Part shown: positions 52,523 through 64,000 of the stretch, piece by piece
How positions within the stretch are numbered: position 1 is the first letter of the stretch
How the letters are laid out: each line of letters opens with the position of its first letter
DNA from: Paraspadella gotoi
Lineage: Eukaryota; Chaetognatha
Direction of reading: 5' to 3'
Assembly (NCBI GenBank): GCA_051294375.1
Contig: CM119265.1
Span: 25,054,725-25,118,724 of the forward strand
DNA length: 64,000 nt
The notes under the pieces: model-generated
What the model saw: the letters and a program-made list of their open reading frames with translations, nothing else
Told to the model about the DNA's origin: nothing
Databases searched by the model: none
Translations under genes and position numbers: made by a program

Positions 52523-54530
52523 TGGTCCGGTCGTGCGAGTTCGTTATTACCGCGGGGTGAGTAGCTAGAATCTTCTAATCGAACGCGAGGAGAGAGAGAG
52601 GAAAATGGAAAAGAATCGTAAAGTGGTTGAGTCAGCTGCGAGATTTATAATTCTCCTCATCTAATTTTTCTTTTCCAATTTTTTTCCTTTTTTTCCTTTA
52701 ACCCATTTTCCTCTTCTCTTCCACTATCATCTCATTTTTTTCCGTTTTTTTTACTTTATTCTTTTTGTATATTATATTTTTTTAAATATTCTCCTAATTG
52801 TCATTTTTCTTTGAGTACTGAATTTTTCATTTGTTTAAAATATATCTTTTTATCTTTATCTCTTTTTTCTCTTTTCTTCTCCTCTTTCTTTCGTCTTCTC
52901 ATCTATTTCCGCTTTTTATAGATGAACGCATATGTTTAGTTATGTGATAAGCTCAAGTGAATCAGATGTCACGAAGGATGTATTTGTATTTCTTCATCTT
53001 TGTCTTTACGAAGCAGTACCATGAGAAGCAGTGTCAAAGTATGCGGCGAAAGGAAAGCACAGAGGAGGAAAAGATAAGGCCAAGAATGGAATAATGTAAT
53101 AAAATCGCGCGCCGAAAAAAAAACAACGTGATATTACTGTTTATTTAATAATATATACATTTAATATATTTCGTTAATATTTTTTTATTTAGTTTTAAAT
53201 ATATTGGTATATATTAAACATTACCAAAAGTTAAAACATGAAACACCGTAGAGGCTAAAAGTCCGGGGCATCAGATAAGTTAATGATGTTGTGTTGTTGA
53301 TTACTAAGTTTGGCTGAATATACTGATTCGTAAAGCCAAAACTCAGTAAAAGTCCGATCGGGAATGGGTTCTTCTGGGCTTGGAAGCAGGTGCCTGTGAG
53401 AGCAGGCTTGAGACACCGATGCCTCCCACGCCCCTCAATCTATCAACGCTTTCCCGCAGGTGTATGATTAGATTGAATCCCGGTACCTATTGAGTCATAG
53501 TTATCTGAGCTGTGGATTACCAAATGAGCCCGGGGTCACGGTTGGAAGGTGTCATGCTTAATGATTCGGCGGGGTAAGAACTTTAAAGCAATGCCACAGG
53601 AACTACAATGATGGTCGTCCATCTTCAGAGTCCCAAGTGAGGCGGAATGAATCCGGATCCAGGTCATAGATGAAGATGGCCCGCGTAATGGGAGCCAACC
53701 GATGCCGAATTTGGGCGCAAAATCTGGTGCAGAAAGCGGAGAATAGCAGTAACCTGAACCTTCTAATCTAAAATTTATCCTCCACGCTTTTCTGCTGCCC
53801 GGGGACATGGATACAAAGTACTCTCAATCGAGCCACCGGATTAATAAGAAAAAGGAGACATGCTTATATCGTTGGGGTGACATGTTGCGAATGCCCGCAG
53901 GACAAGACTTTGGATCGCTCATCGCCCGAAAGACGAAAATTATATTCTTTTTTAGAAAATCGGAAATTTCGTCCCGATCCGATCTCCTTATGATTTTCGA
54001 CATGGAAAATCGGTTATGCTGAAGCGGAAAAGGGAAACCGGCGACCCCTAGAATTTACTTGGAATTCTCTCCTCTCTCTCTCCTCTCTCGACTCTCTCAT
54101 CTCTCTCCTCTCTCTCCTCTCTCTCCTCTGCTCTCATCTCCATCTCATCTCATTCTCTCTCTCTCTTCCTTTCTCTCTGCTCAGCTCGCACGTCACCGAG
54201 AATTTAACACAATGGGGGATTTGTTCTCCCCGCCCCTCCTCATGAATGCGTGTTAATTAATCACAACATTTCTCGTTGTCGATCGAATGTGTTCTCCCTT
54301 TCGCAATCCTTTTTCCAACAAAGAGGAGGTCTCTTTCCTCTCTCTTCTCTCTCTCTCTCTCGACCCTTTTGCAGGCTTTCTCGGCGTGTTCTTTTCATCT
54401 CAGTCGCGTCGCATCATCAGGGCGATCGTCAGAGATCGATATCGAGTTTTGAGAGAAAGGATCCATCCGAGTTTTGGTGGAAACCGCTTTACGTAGTGGT
54501 GCTCTTTCACTGAGGATGGAGAGAGTAGTG
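50430..54530. repeat. Segment with a collinear second copy at 55.1-57.3 kb
   Basis: Six blocks occur in the same order in both places: 50437/55107 (GGGAAATATAAATCTTTGTC), 50800/55263 (CCTTTTATTGCATTGTCTTC), 50956/55467, 52870-53110/55990-56160, 53567-54080/56565-56985 and 54440-54525/57195-57260. Alignment is broken by very many 1-3-base differences in length. No gene is supported in this segment. Confidence 0.8.
52414..52566 (+). promoter_or_regulatory. TATA box and possible first exon with (TCG)n
   Basis: TATATAA at 52414-52420 is followed by a GC-rich stretch with about 15 TCG units (52475-52520). A good donor (CGGG|GTGAGT, donor at 52557) comes next. An ORF from 52422 (MDRQWPSIVVVR, Ser run, VRYYRG) is open to the donor. 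Transcription starting 30 bp from the TATA box would begin inside this ORF, so the exon could be untranslated. No downstream exon is recognised. Confidence 0.3.
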
Positions 54531-55062
54531 AGAATAGAGAGTGGAGAGAACAGAGATGAGATAATAGAAGAGAGAGGCAGGAGACTGGACAGCTTTCTAT
54601 AGACGACGTCACGGTAGTCGTTTATATTCTTCCAGGAGTACTGGCTTTTTTTAATCAAATTAAGTCTTGTTCACCGGATGATGTCAAAGGTAAATAGAAG
54701 AAAGACCAGTTAGGTACTGAGTTTATTTCTTTTCAGTTTGAGAGGAGAAAGGATGAGATAGAGAGAGGAAAACAGAACTAGAAGAAGAGAAAGACGTCGG
54801 TGGTCGAGATAATTTCCGGAGAGCAGGAGTGAATTTACCAAGATAAGGGAGTTGAGAATAGAAATGGAGAAAGGGGGGGAAGACGAGTATGCAGAAAAAG
54901 GAGACATTATGGAAAGGAACTGGATGAAAGAAAACGCAAGAGAGAAAGGCTAGAGAGATAAAAAAGTGATAGAGAGAAGAAGTAGAGATGAAGAGGTGAG
55001 AGAGAGAGAGAGAGAAGAGAGAGGACAGAAGATGTAGCGGAAGAGAGATGAGAGACTTCCGG

Positions 55063-55087
55063 NNNNNNNNNNNNNNNNNNNNNNNNN
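55063..55087. other. Assembly gap (25 N) at a contig join
   Basis: The sequence to its right restarts with a second version of what was seen from 50.43 kb, which suggests an unmerged overlapping contig. Confidence 0.9.
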
Positions 55088-55325
55088 AGAGATAATACGG
55101 AGGGAGGGAAATATAAATCTTTGTCGTTGGTGAAAACGAGTCTTCGTCGGTTTACTCTACCACCCCCACCTCCCACCACCATCGCCGCCTTTTTTCGCTT
55201 TTCCTAGAAATGCTGTTCGAGCACAGGAGGAGGAGGAGGAGGAGGGGACGAAGCAATTCAGCCTTTTATTGCATTGTCTTCTTCTACTTTTTCGAGAGGA
55301 GAAGGAGAGGGAGAAGGAAAGAGAG

Positions 55326-55451
<126 letters not shown>

Positions 55452-55612
55452 AAAGAGATATAAAAAGGAGAGACACAGATACTAGAGACAGAGAGAAAAT
55501 ATTTTTAAAAGAGGAAAACGGCGAGCGAGAGAGAGAGTGAGATGCTATCGAAATACGTCTCGCGCGGGAGAACATTTTTCGGCGTCAGCGCCTCAACCCA
55601 AGTTAAAAATAA

Positions 55613-55647
<35 letters not shown>

Positions 55648-55765
55648 NNNNNNNNNNNNNTTTTTTTTGGGGGGGGTTGTATTCCTTGGATTAAAGGGAA
55701 AGAATATCCTGGTGCAATCTGTGTTTTTACGGTTTCTACTATTGACTATTATAACGTCAATGGTC

Positions 55766-55770
<5 letters not shown>

Positions 55771-55805
<35 letters not shown>
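55771..55805 (+). repeat. (GTC)n microsatellite
   Basis: About 12 GTC units. A related TCG run at 55616-55647 ends in a 13-N gap. Confidence 0.95.
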
Positions 55806-56974
55806 TCGTTATCAGAGAATCTCTATGAACGCGAGCGAAAGAGAGAGGAAGAAAACGTAAAAGGGTTGAGCGTATATCTCTTCTCTTTCTTTTTTTTCCC
55901 CTTTTTTCTCTTCTCTTTTTCGTTTTTTACTTTTCTTTTTATCTTATTTCATTTTCTTTGGTACTTTTCTTTTTTTTTCTCTTTCTCTTTTCTTCCTCTC
56001 GTTTCTCATCTATTTCCTTTTTTTACTTTTCTTTTTATCTCATATCATTCTCTTTTTTTTTCTTCTTCTTTTCTTTCGACATCCATCAGTTTCATTCGGC
56101 TGAAGAAGCAAAGAGGAAAAGATAAGCCAAATGGAATTGTATAAAATGCGCCCGAAAAAAANNNNNNNNNNNNNNNNNNNNNNNNNNNNNNNNNNNNNNN
56201 NNNNNNNNNNNNNNNNNNNNNNNNNNNNNNNNNNNNNNNNNNNNNNNNNNNNNNNNNNNNNNNNNNNNNNNNNNNNNNNNNNNNNNNNNNNNNNNNNNNN
56301 NNNNNNNNNNNNNNNNNNNNNNNNNNNNNNNNNNNNNNNNNNNNNNNNNNNNNNNNNNNNNNNNNNNNNNNNNNNNNNNNNNNNNNNNNNNNNNNNNNNN
56401 NNNNNNNNNNNNNNNNNNNNNNNNNNNNNNNNNNNNNNNNNNNNNNNNNNNNNNNNNNNNNNNNNNNNNNNNNNNNNNNNNNNNNNNNNNNNNNNNNNNN
56501 NNNNNNNNNNNNNNNNNNNNNNNNNNNNNNNNNNNNNNNNNNNNNNNNNNNNNNNNNNNNNNNNGCGGGGTGAACTTTAGCAATGCCCGACTACACGTCA
56601 TCCAGGTCCCGTGGCGGAATGAATCGGTCAAGGTCATAGATGGCGCGTAATGGGGCAACCCGAATTGGCGCAAATTGGTGCAAATGCGGATAGCGTAACC
56701 TGACCTTTCTATCATTTCCTCACGCTTTCTGCCGGACATGGTACCAAGTACTCAATGAGCCACCGGATTAAGAAGGAGACATGCTTATAGTTGGGGTGAA
56801 CATGTTGCGATGCCCGAGGACAAGACTTTGGATCGACCTCATCGCCCGAAGACGAAAAAATTATATTTTTTTAGAAAATCGGAATTCGTCCGATCCGATC
56901 TCCTTATATTTTCGACATGGAAAATCGTTATGCTGAGCGGAAAAGGGAAACCGCGACCCTAGAATTTAACTTGG

Positions 56975-57007
<33 letters not shown>

Positions 57008-57339
57008 NNNNNNNNNNNNNNNNNNNNNNNNNNNNNNNNNNNNNNNNNNNNNNNNNNNNNNNNNNNNNNNNNNNNNNNNNNNNNNNNNNNNNNNNNNNNN
57101 NNNNNNNNNNNNNNNNNNNNNNNNNNNNNNNNNNNNNNNNNNNNNNNNNNNNNNNNNNNNTCTCGCTCGCTCGCTCTCGCGCTCGTCAGAATGGATATGA
57201 GTTTTGAGAGAAGGTCACCGGTTTTGGGAAACCGTACGTGCGCTTCTGAGCGATGGAAGGAGTGAGATAGAGAGGGAGAAAGAGTGAGATAGAGAGGGAA
57301 AAAAGGAAGAGAGAGATAAAGATAAAACTTGGTGACGGA

Positions 57340-58260
57340 AGTGTTGCCCACTAAAAGTGTCGGCAAATATAAATTGTGGTGGGTGTTGGGCCACTAAAAG
57401 TGTCGGCAAAGATAAATTGTGGCAGAGAGCGTTGGCCACTAAAAGTGTCGGCAAAGATAAATTGTGGTGGGAGGGTTTGCCACTAAGAAGTGTCGGCAAA
57501 GATAAATGTGGTGGGAGTGTGTTGGCCACTAAAAGTGTCGGCAAAGATAAATTGTGGCAGGAGTGTTGCCCACTAAAAGTATCGAAAAGATTAATTGTAG
57601 CGGGAGTGTTGGCAACTAAAAGTGTCGGCAAAGATAAATTGTGGTGGGAGTGTTGGCCACATAAAAGATCGGAAAAGATTAATTGTAGCGGGAGTGTTGG
57701 CACTAAAAGTGTCGGCAAAGATAAATTGTGGCGGGAGTGTTGCCCACTAAAAGTATCGAAAAGATTAATTGTAGCGGGAGTGTTGGCAACTAAAAGTGTC
57801 GGCAAAGATTAAATTGTAGGCGGGAGTGTTGGCAACTAAAAGTGTCGGCAAAGATAAATTGTGGTGGGAGTGTTGGCCACAAAAAGTATCGGAAAAGATT
57901 AATTGTAGCGGGAGTGGTTGGCCACTAAAAGTGTCGGCAAAGATAAATTGTGGCGAGAGGGTTTGGCCCACTAAAAGTGTGGCAAAGATAAATTGTGGCG
58001 GGAGGGTTGCCACTAAAGTGTCGGCAAAGATAAATTGTGGTGGGAGGGTTGCCCACTAAAAGTGTCGGCAAAGATAAATTGTGGTGGGAGGGTTGCCACT
58101 AAAAGTGTCGGCAAAGAGAAATTGTGGTGGGAGGGTTGCGCAACTAAGAGTGTCGGCAAAGATAAAATTGTGGCGGGAGTGTTGGCCTAAAAGTGTCAGG
58201 CATANNNNNNNNNNNNNNNNNNNNNNNNNCACTAAAAGTGTCGGCAAATATAAAATGTCG
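57340..58260 (+). repeat. 45-bp minisatellite
   Basis: About 20 tandem copies of a 44-45-bp unit: CACTAAAAGTGTCGGCAAAG, then ATAAATTGTGG and TGGGAGTGTTGGC. Some copies carry a variant (AGTATCGAAAAGATTAATTG with TAGCGGG) that recurs every few units, so a higher-order pattern may exist. A 25-N gap lies at 58205-58229. The reading frames on both strands are by-products of the unit. Confidence 0.95.
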
Positions 58261-59171
58261 GCAAAGAAGAATAGAGCAAGAAATCTCTTTTCGTTTTAAA
58301 CGATTTATATTCGGGATTACTTTTCGCGAGAAGGTTTAGCTTGAAATATATCATTGTTTGTACCACAAGATTCTTAAAATAAATTAATTAATGGTTATTG
58401 AAAATTTAGCCGTAGACTTAAAAAGCTAAATTTAATTTTGAAGAAAAGAATGTCTATGCTTGGGTGCATGTAAGGAATAAATGAATTTTTGAAGACCAAA
58501 ATTTCGCCATCAAAATCTTTTTTTCTCCCGCTTTCCGGGCTTTCGCTAAAACTTTTACTCAAAGATCTTTTTTTCTCTCGAGTGAATTTTACGCCGTTGA
58601 TAAATTTGAGATGCGCTTTAACTCGACGGCGAAAAAGGAGGAAGATAGCGGGAGACAATGAAAGAATGAAATAAAGAAAAAAGATAGAAAGAAAGAAAGA
58701 AAGAAAGAATGATAGAAAGAAAGAAAGAAAGAATTATGATAGAAAGAAGGAAAAACATAAACAAAGACAGATGGAAAAAGGAGAGAAAGAAAGTGGGAAA
58801 GATAGATAAAAAGAAAAAAAGAGAAAGATAGAAAGAAAGAATGAAAGAAAGAAGAAAAATATAAAGAAAGAAAGATAGAAAAAAAGGAAAGAAAGAGAGG
58901 AAGATATAAATATAACACGAAAAAATGAGGAAACTTACAAACGAGCACGAGTGAAACAAGAAAACAAATGAGACAAAGAAATAAAAGAAAGAAAGAAAAT
59001 AACAGAGGAAAGAAAAAGAAAATAGGAAAAGACAAAGAGAAAAAAAGAAAAAAAGGAAAAGACAATAAGAAAAAAAAGGGAGAAAGATTGAACGGAGGCG
59101 AAAAGGAAATGATAATAAGAGAAAACCCGAAAAGGGAGGAAGAGAGAGGAGAAAGATTAGATGATTAAAAA

Positions 59172-59172
<1 letters not shown>

Positions 59173-59267
<95 letters not shown>
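59173..59267 (+). repeat. (GA)n microsatellite
   Basis: About 46 pure AG units. Confidence 0.97.
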
Positions 59268-59269
<2 letters not shown>

Positions 59270-60121
59270 CAGAGAGGTAATTGAAACCCGAAAAGCACGT
59301 TAAAATACAATAGGTTCGTAAAAAAGATACGATTAAAGCAAAATAACAACCATGAAAATTACGTTCGAGGAAAAACAGAGGAAAGCGGAGAGAAGAAAAA
59401 GTCATCAAAAGAATAAAAATAGAAAAATAAAAAGTGAAAAAAAATTATAAAAGAGATAAAGCAAAAACAAAAGATAAGAAATTTAAAAGATATGAATTAG
59501 AGAAGAAATAAGTTTATATAATATGTAAAATAAATAACATCGTAGAAAAAAGAGAGAAAAATAGGAAATAAAAAGATGCGTGGAAAAAAATGATGACAAC
59601 AATTTTCTCTCTCTCTCTCTCTCTCTCTCAATCATCTCTTATCCTCTCCTCTCTCTTCTCTCTCTCTCATCTCTCATCTTCTCATCTCCTCTCATCGTCT
59701 GCTCTCTTCAATTCTGCCTCTGTTTCTCTGTCGGTCTTGCTCGCTGCTCTCTCCGACTTTCCTCTCACTACTCTTGTCTTGTCTCCTCCCTCTCCTCTCA
59801 CCTCTCTTCTTCTCTACTCCTCTACACTCTTCTCACGCCTCAGAAAATCTTAACTACCTAACCCAACTCTCCTCGTCTCTCTCTTTCGTCGCCTTTTATC
59901 AAAACAACGAAAATTCTTTTATTTTGGTGCGATCAGCGAAAAAAAAAAATTTTCCGCCATCTTTTTTTTTCGTAATCAGTTTTTTTTTATTGTCTTTTTG
60001 TTTGTTCCTTTTCTTTTCAGTTTTTCTCTTTTGTTCGACGAGGTTCAATTTACCTCCAAAAAAAGATAAACCGAAAAATCCTTTGGTGCGACGTTTCGCC
60101 GTAGATGCCTTGACAGAGAGA

Positions 60122-60171
<50 letters not shown>

Positions 60172-60314
60172 TCATAGTTTTTGTAATACAGAGAAGAAAA
60201 GATTTTGGTCGAAAATTGTGGTTCTGTTACGGTAATGTAAAGATTTTGTTTAACCAAATTTCCGTGTAGTCATTAGAGTTTCGTTAAGTAAAATTTCACG
60301 AAGAAGGATTTGTA

Positions 60315-60324
60315 GTCACGTGAC
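60315..60324. promoter_or_regulatory. E-box palindrome GTCACGTGAC
   Basis: A perfect 10-bp palindrome matching the bHLH-ZIP (USF/TFEB type) consensus, continuing into a CRE-like TGACGTTT. There is no adjacent gene in the window, so its function is open. Confidence 0.25.
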
Positions 60325-60353
60325 GTTTTGTTACTATTTTTAGAGAGATTTTG

Positions 60354-60433
60354 GTCGGGATATTTCCGTCATCAGGTTTGAAAACTTTCACAATATTCTT
60401 TCGTTTGACCCTGTGATGACGAAACATCCCGAC
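60354..60433. repeat. Imperfect inverted repeat
   Basis: The left arm GTCGGGATATTTCCGTCATC (60354-60373, plus AGG) is mirrored by CCTGTGATGACG and AAACATCCCGAC (60410-60433). The loop is about 33 nt. Confidence 0.75.
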
Positions 60434-60473
60434 GGCCGTTTCCATGGCAACTGGAACAGTATTATTTTCTCAC

Positions 60474-60505
60474 GCGATTCTGTCTCACTGGTGAGACAGA
60501 ATCGC
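60474..60505. repeat. Perfect 32-bp palindrome
   Basis: The arms GCGATTCTGTCTCAC and GTGAGACAGAATCGC are exact reverse complements with a 2-base centre (TG). Confidence 0.95.
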
Positions 60506-61077
60506 CTAAGTCGAAATCGATTGTCTTTTTGTTTTCTCGCCGGGTGGCGATAAAGTCGTAAGCTTTTTGTTTTTCTCTCCAGGGTGAAAACTTATGTACA
60601 CATACCGCATAACTTATGTTGGTTAATTTTTTAAAACAAATTTTAAAAGTACTTGTAGTGTAGTAAAAATATCGTCCTAAATAATTAACTAATTATATCT
60701 CTCTGTTCTCAGTCTTGCACTCGCTACTCTCAACTCTCTATTGTTTTCTCTTTACTCTACTCTTTACTCTCAACTCTTTATTTTTTACTCTCTGATCTAC
60801 TCTCTAATCTCTACTCTCCTTTCAGTAACCTAAAGACGTCTCCTTGAAGGACTAGCAATACTAAAAAAATGTAGGTTTGTTAATCGGACTAATTGTATTT
60901 GCTTAATTGTTTGTTTGGTTTAAAAATAAAGATTTCGATTCACCCCCCCCCAACAAAAAAATAAGGACTAAAGAAAATAAGTGATAATAAGTGATAACGA
61001 AGAAGAAAAAGGATAAACATTTTTTTTCGCTAATGCGGCTAATTGGGCTTATTAATGCCATTCATTCATTGCCCTTT

Positions 61078-61100
61078 CTCTCTCTCTCTCTCTCTCTCTC

Positions 61101-61173
<73 letters not shown>

Positions 61174-61175
61174 GA
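61078..61175 (+). repeat. (CT)n tract
   Basis: Slightly interrupted CT dinucleotide tract. Confidence 0.95.
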
Positions 61176-61366
61176 CTCCTTCATCGCAGTCCTCGACTCG
61201 AATCCATATTCTTGTCTGTTCTCATTCTTTTCTCTTTTTTCTCTCACCTCTGGGCTTCTTTAAATAGATGGCACAGTTTCCAAAAGGAGAGGGAGAATGA
61301 AAAAAAGGAACGTCGAGGTTGGAGAAGGAAGAGGAAGAGAGAGAGAGAAAGAGAGAGAGAGCAGAG

Positions 61367-61399
<33 letters not shown>

Positions 61400-61416
<17 letters not shown>

Positions 61417-61960
61417 GAGAGAGAGAGACTCGGTGTGTAGAAGGGATGATCATAAAAAGATTCGAGAGAAAACTAAGGTAGGAGATTCAGTATGATCAGC
61501 TTTTTTTCACTGCTCTACGATTCTTTTCTTTTCTGTTTTCGCTTTTCCTTCTTGTCTGTCTTTGTTCTTTTTTCCCTCTCCTCCCCCTCTCGCTCTTGTC
61601 TTTTTGCTTACTTTCTGCTCTTTTCTCTTTTTTTATTTTCTTATTCTTTTTTCTCTGTTCCTTTTCTTTTCTTTTTCTTTTACTTTTGCTATCTCTTTCT
61701 TTCTCTCTTACTTTAACTTATTCTCTCTCTCTCGTCTCTTTTAATGTTTCCCCCCAAAAAACGAGTTATTTTATCGTCGCCCCAATTCCGCCCATATTCG
61801 CTTCCGCCTGGGCGGAGGGGGGGGGGGAGCGGGACCGCCGTGGAGAGAGGGTGAGATCTTTTGGGGTGTGGAAGAGGATCAAGGAAAGGGATAGGAGGAG
61901 AAGAAAGGAGGGGAAAATAGACTGCGTTTGATCCGCAACTTTGTTTTCAAATAATAACAA
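61400..61960. repeat. Segment with a second copy at 62.94-63.13 kb
   Basis: GACTCGGTGTGTAGAA, GGGATGATCATAAAA, GATTCGAGAGAAAACTAAGG and GATTCAGTATGATCAGC (61427-61500) recur at 62977-63050. TGATCCGCAACTTTGTT (61929) recurs at 63103. The second copy replaces the middle by 27 N. Confidence 0.88.
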
Positions 61961-61999
61961 GTTTTGAGCAAACAAATGTCGGATCTGCCGTACGATAAT

Positions 62000-62100
62000 T
62001 AATCTAATTAATTGATTAATTAATTAATTAATTAATAGATTAAATTAATTAATGTAATAGATTAATTAATTTAATTAATTAATAAGATTAATTAATATTT
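62000..62100. repeat. TTAATTAA-rich stretch
   Basis: Repeated ATTAATTA units in both orientations. Simple AT-rich DNA. Confidence 0.9.
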
Positions 62101-62434
62101 TATATTCAGCTTGTCATCATCGAGTGTCCTTAAAATTGAGTGCAGGACAGTTATTAAAGATTTTTGTTACAATTTTATATCAAAACAAACAAAATATGCC
62201 TTATTAATCGAGCCAAGGCGGGCAAAGCCGTCCTGTCTCGATTTTTTTCTGTTTAGCTTTTCGGTCTCGCTTTTTGCAAATCATGCGCTTCCTGAAAAGT
62301 GTGATATGCATAGGGAGTTGAAATTTTATATATGGCTTCTAAATCATCAGAAGAATCTTTAAAATTCTCATGTTTTCATATTCAATATTGGTATTTGTTT
62401 ATGTTGTTATTTAGCAAAACAGAAAAACGTTTTA

Positions 62435-62622
62435 ATTATATGTGTCTCTTTCTCTCTCTCTCTCCTCTGTCTCTCTCTCTTTGTCTTCCTGCTCTCTCTC
62501 TCGTTCTACTCTCTCTCTCTTCTCTCTCCTCTCTTCTCCTTCGCTCTCTCTCTGTCTCTCCTGTCTCCCCTGTCTCTTCTCTGCTCTCTCTCATCTCTCT
62601 CTCTCTGTCTGTCTCCCTTTTG

Positions 62623-62653
<31 letters not shown>

Positions 62654-62919
62654 TTTTTTTCTCCGGTCTCATCTCTCTCTCTCTCTCATTCTCCTCTCTG
62701 CTCTCTCTCTCTCTCTCTCCTCCCTGCCTCTCTCTCCTCCCCGCGTCTCGTCTCCGCTCCCATCCCTCGTCTCGCCGCACTACGCCAACTCCTGTCTCTC
62801 TCCTCTCTCTCCCGTCCCTCTCCTCTCTTGCCCTCCTTCTCCTTGCTCCCGCTCTCTCTCGCTCCTCTCTGCCCTCCCTCTTTCTCAGATACTCTCCGTC
62901 CCTCATCTCGTCTTCAGTC
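62435..62919 (+). repeat. Noisy CT-rich tract
   Basis: CT dinucleotide DNA with scattered G and extra C, ending at a 25-N gap (62920-62944). Base quality probably declines towards the contig end. Confidence 0.85.
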
Positions 62920-62944
62920 NNNNNNNNNNNNNNNNNNNNNNNNN
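62920..62944. other. Assembly gap (25 N) at a contig join
   Basis: The sequence to the right repeats that from about 61400, as at the other 25-N gaps. Confidence 0.9.
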
Positions 62945-62979
<35 letters not shown>

Positions 62980-63286
62980 CGGTGTGTAGAAAGGGATGAT
63001 CATAAAAGATTCGAGAGAAAACTAAGGTAGGAGATTCAGTATGATCAGCTTTTTTTCACTCTCTNNNNNNNNNNNNNNNNNNNNNNNNNNNTAGAACTGC
63101 GTTGATCCGCAACTTTGTTCAATAATAAAAACAAAGAATTAAATAAGAAAATTGAGTACAATACCTAATGCAACAACAATAACAAGAACCTCAACAACAA
63201 CAACAACATCAAAAATAACAACAACAACTCCTTTTTCTCTAAACGGGAAAGGAAAAACCCAATGTCGGATTCGTGACCTTCGTCTG

Positions 63287-63407
<121 letters not shown>

Positions 63408-63644
63408 CGTCTGCCTCCTCGATCGCTCATTCCGAAATCGCCTTTCCCTATCTCTGGATTTTTTAATCCATAATGACATGAATCCAACATTTCCTAATCA
63501 ATTGTACCTCATTTCCTTCGTTTAATTATTCATTTAATTTTTAAATTTAATTAATTAATTAACCATCTCTTATCCCTTTGTTCATTTTCAAATCTTTCAC
63601 GATTGAATTTCTTCCCCGATAATTAATTGTTACCGCACAACTCG

Positions 63645-63770
63645 TAAGAAAATTATTAATTCAATAAGTAAGCTATCTTGTCCCTGACCTTGGAAAGACA
63701 AAAGTGGTTTGAAGTCTTTTTTTCTCTTACAAGGACCTTGCAAGTTTGCAATAAAGAATGAGAGAGACTC
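63645..63770 (-). repeat. Dispersed repeat family A, inverted copy 4
   Basis: Read on the minus strand it gives CTTGCAAGGTCCTTG, GTAAGAG, CTTCAAACCA, TTCCAAGGTCAGGGACA, AGATAGCTTA and TTATTGAATTAATAATT, in the same order as copy 1. Confidence 0.65.
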
Positions 63771-63971
63771 TTGTGCGTTTATTAACTTCCAGAGCATCTG
63801 GCTTTTTATGAAATGGAATCGCCCAACTCTTGCCTTTGATCTCTGATCCTCTCCCTTAGCTAAAAATAGACCTTGCTTTCCTTAGTTTCAGAAGCATTGA
63901 TCAAGACTCCCGCGTGTGTCTCACCATCACCTTTAAACTCAGAATAAAATGGAAGTTTTCCTTAAATGTGG

Positions 63972-64000
63972 TGGCAGTTGTGGGATTCGAACCCACGCCT
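63972..64000 (-). tRNA. 3' end of a tRNA gene, probably tRNA-Leu
   Basis: Read on the minus strand, the edge of the window shows a T arm GTGGGTTCGAATCCCAC followed by AACTGCCA. That is a 7-nt acceptor strand with discriminator A. The AGGC just before the T arm fits the end of the long variable arm of tRNA-Leu. The 5' part with the anticodon lies beyond the window, so the isotype is inferred. Confidence 0.75.

Larger units (their letters stand above)
58261..61060. other. Purine- and AT-rich region, no gene supported
   Basis: GAAA-type tracts lie at 58660-59110, a pure GA run at 59173-59267, CT at 59606-59720 and GA/GATA at 60117-60170. Inverted repeats lie at 60354-60505. Confidence 0.6.

Noticed and set aside
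53536-53808. 90-codon minus-strand ORF in the 53.6-kb segment
   Set aside because: The matching copy at 56.6 kb destroys the frame with many indels, no domain is recognisable, and the sequence is likely repeat-derived.
57215-58299. ORFs across the 45-bp repeat, and the idea of a CRISPR array
   Set aside because: The unit length is a multiple of three, which keeps frames open, but indels shift the frame repeatedly. Repeats abut without unique spacers, so it is not CRISPR, and the genome is animal.

Overview
The window is a draft assembly of an animal nuclear genome. The grounds are spliced genes with GT-AG introns, SH2, SH3 and C2H2 zinc-finger modules, an M13 (neprilysin-type) membrane peptidase, eukaryotic tRNA genes without encoded CCA, and dispersed SINE-like repeats. 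It is probably an invertebrate; I cannot name the species. Exons are GC-rich and introns and spacers are AT-rich. About twenty N gaps and very many long microsatellites ((CT)n, (CGA)n, A/G tracts) break the sequence up.

Layout. 1-6.1 kb is AT-rich and repetitive, with no gene seen. 6.1-17.3 kb (+) holds the main locus: seven exons encode a Ser/Thr kinase domain followed by a KEN ribonuclease-type domain (the IRE1/RNase L pair). Eight further exons encode a proline-rich linker and three consecutive SH3-SH2 pairs. Splice phases allow one continuous gene of about 1,150 codons, though two adjacent genes cannot be excluded. Five tRNA-Pro genes lie antisense inside one of its introns, and an intronless six-finger C2H2 gene lies antisense inside another.

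Three coding exons of an M13 peptidase run on the minus strand at 49.1, 44.2 and 18.0 kb, with compatible phases. They cover the cytoplasmic tail, the transmembrane anchor and the first ectodomain motif. The catalytic part is not in the window. A multipass membrane protein gene resembling the XK-related family (22.8-25.4 kb, +) sits inside the 26-kb M13 intron.

The remainder (25.4-44 kb and 49.2-64 kb) is mostly low-complexity DNA, dispersed repeats and a 45-bp minisatellite, ending in the 3' end of a tRNA-Leu-type gene. Several duplicated blocks beside short fixed-size gaps look like unmerged contig ends. Three otherwise well-conserved exons are each one base short, which points to residual indel errors. 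Annotated products should be read with that in mind.
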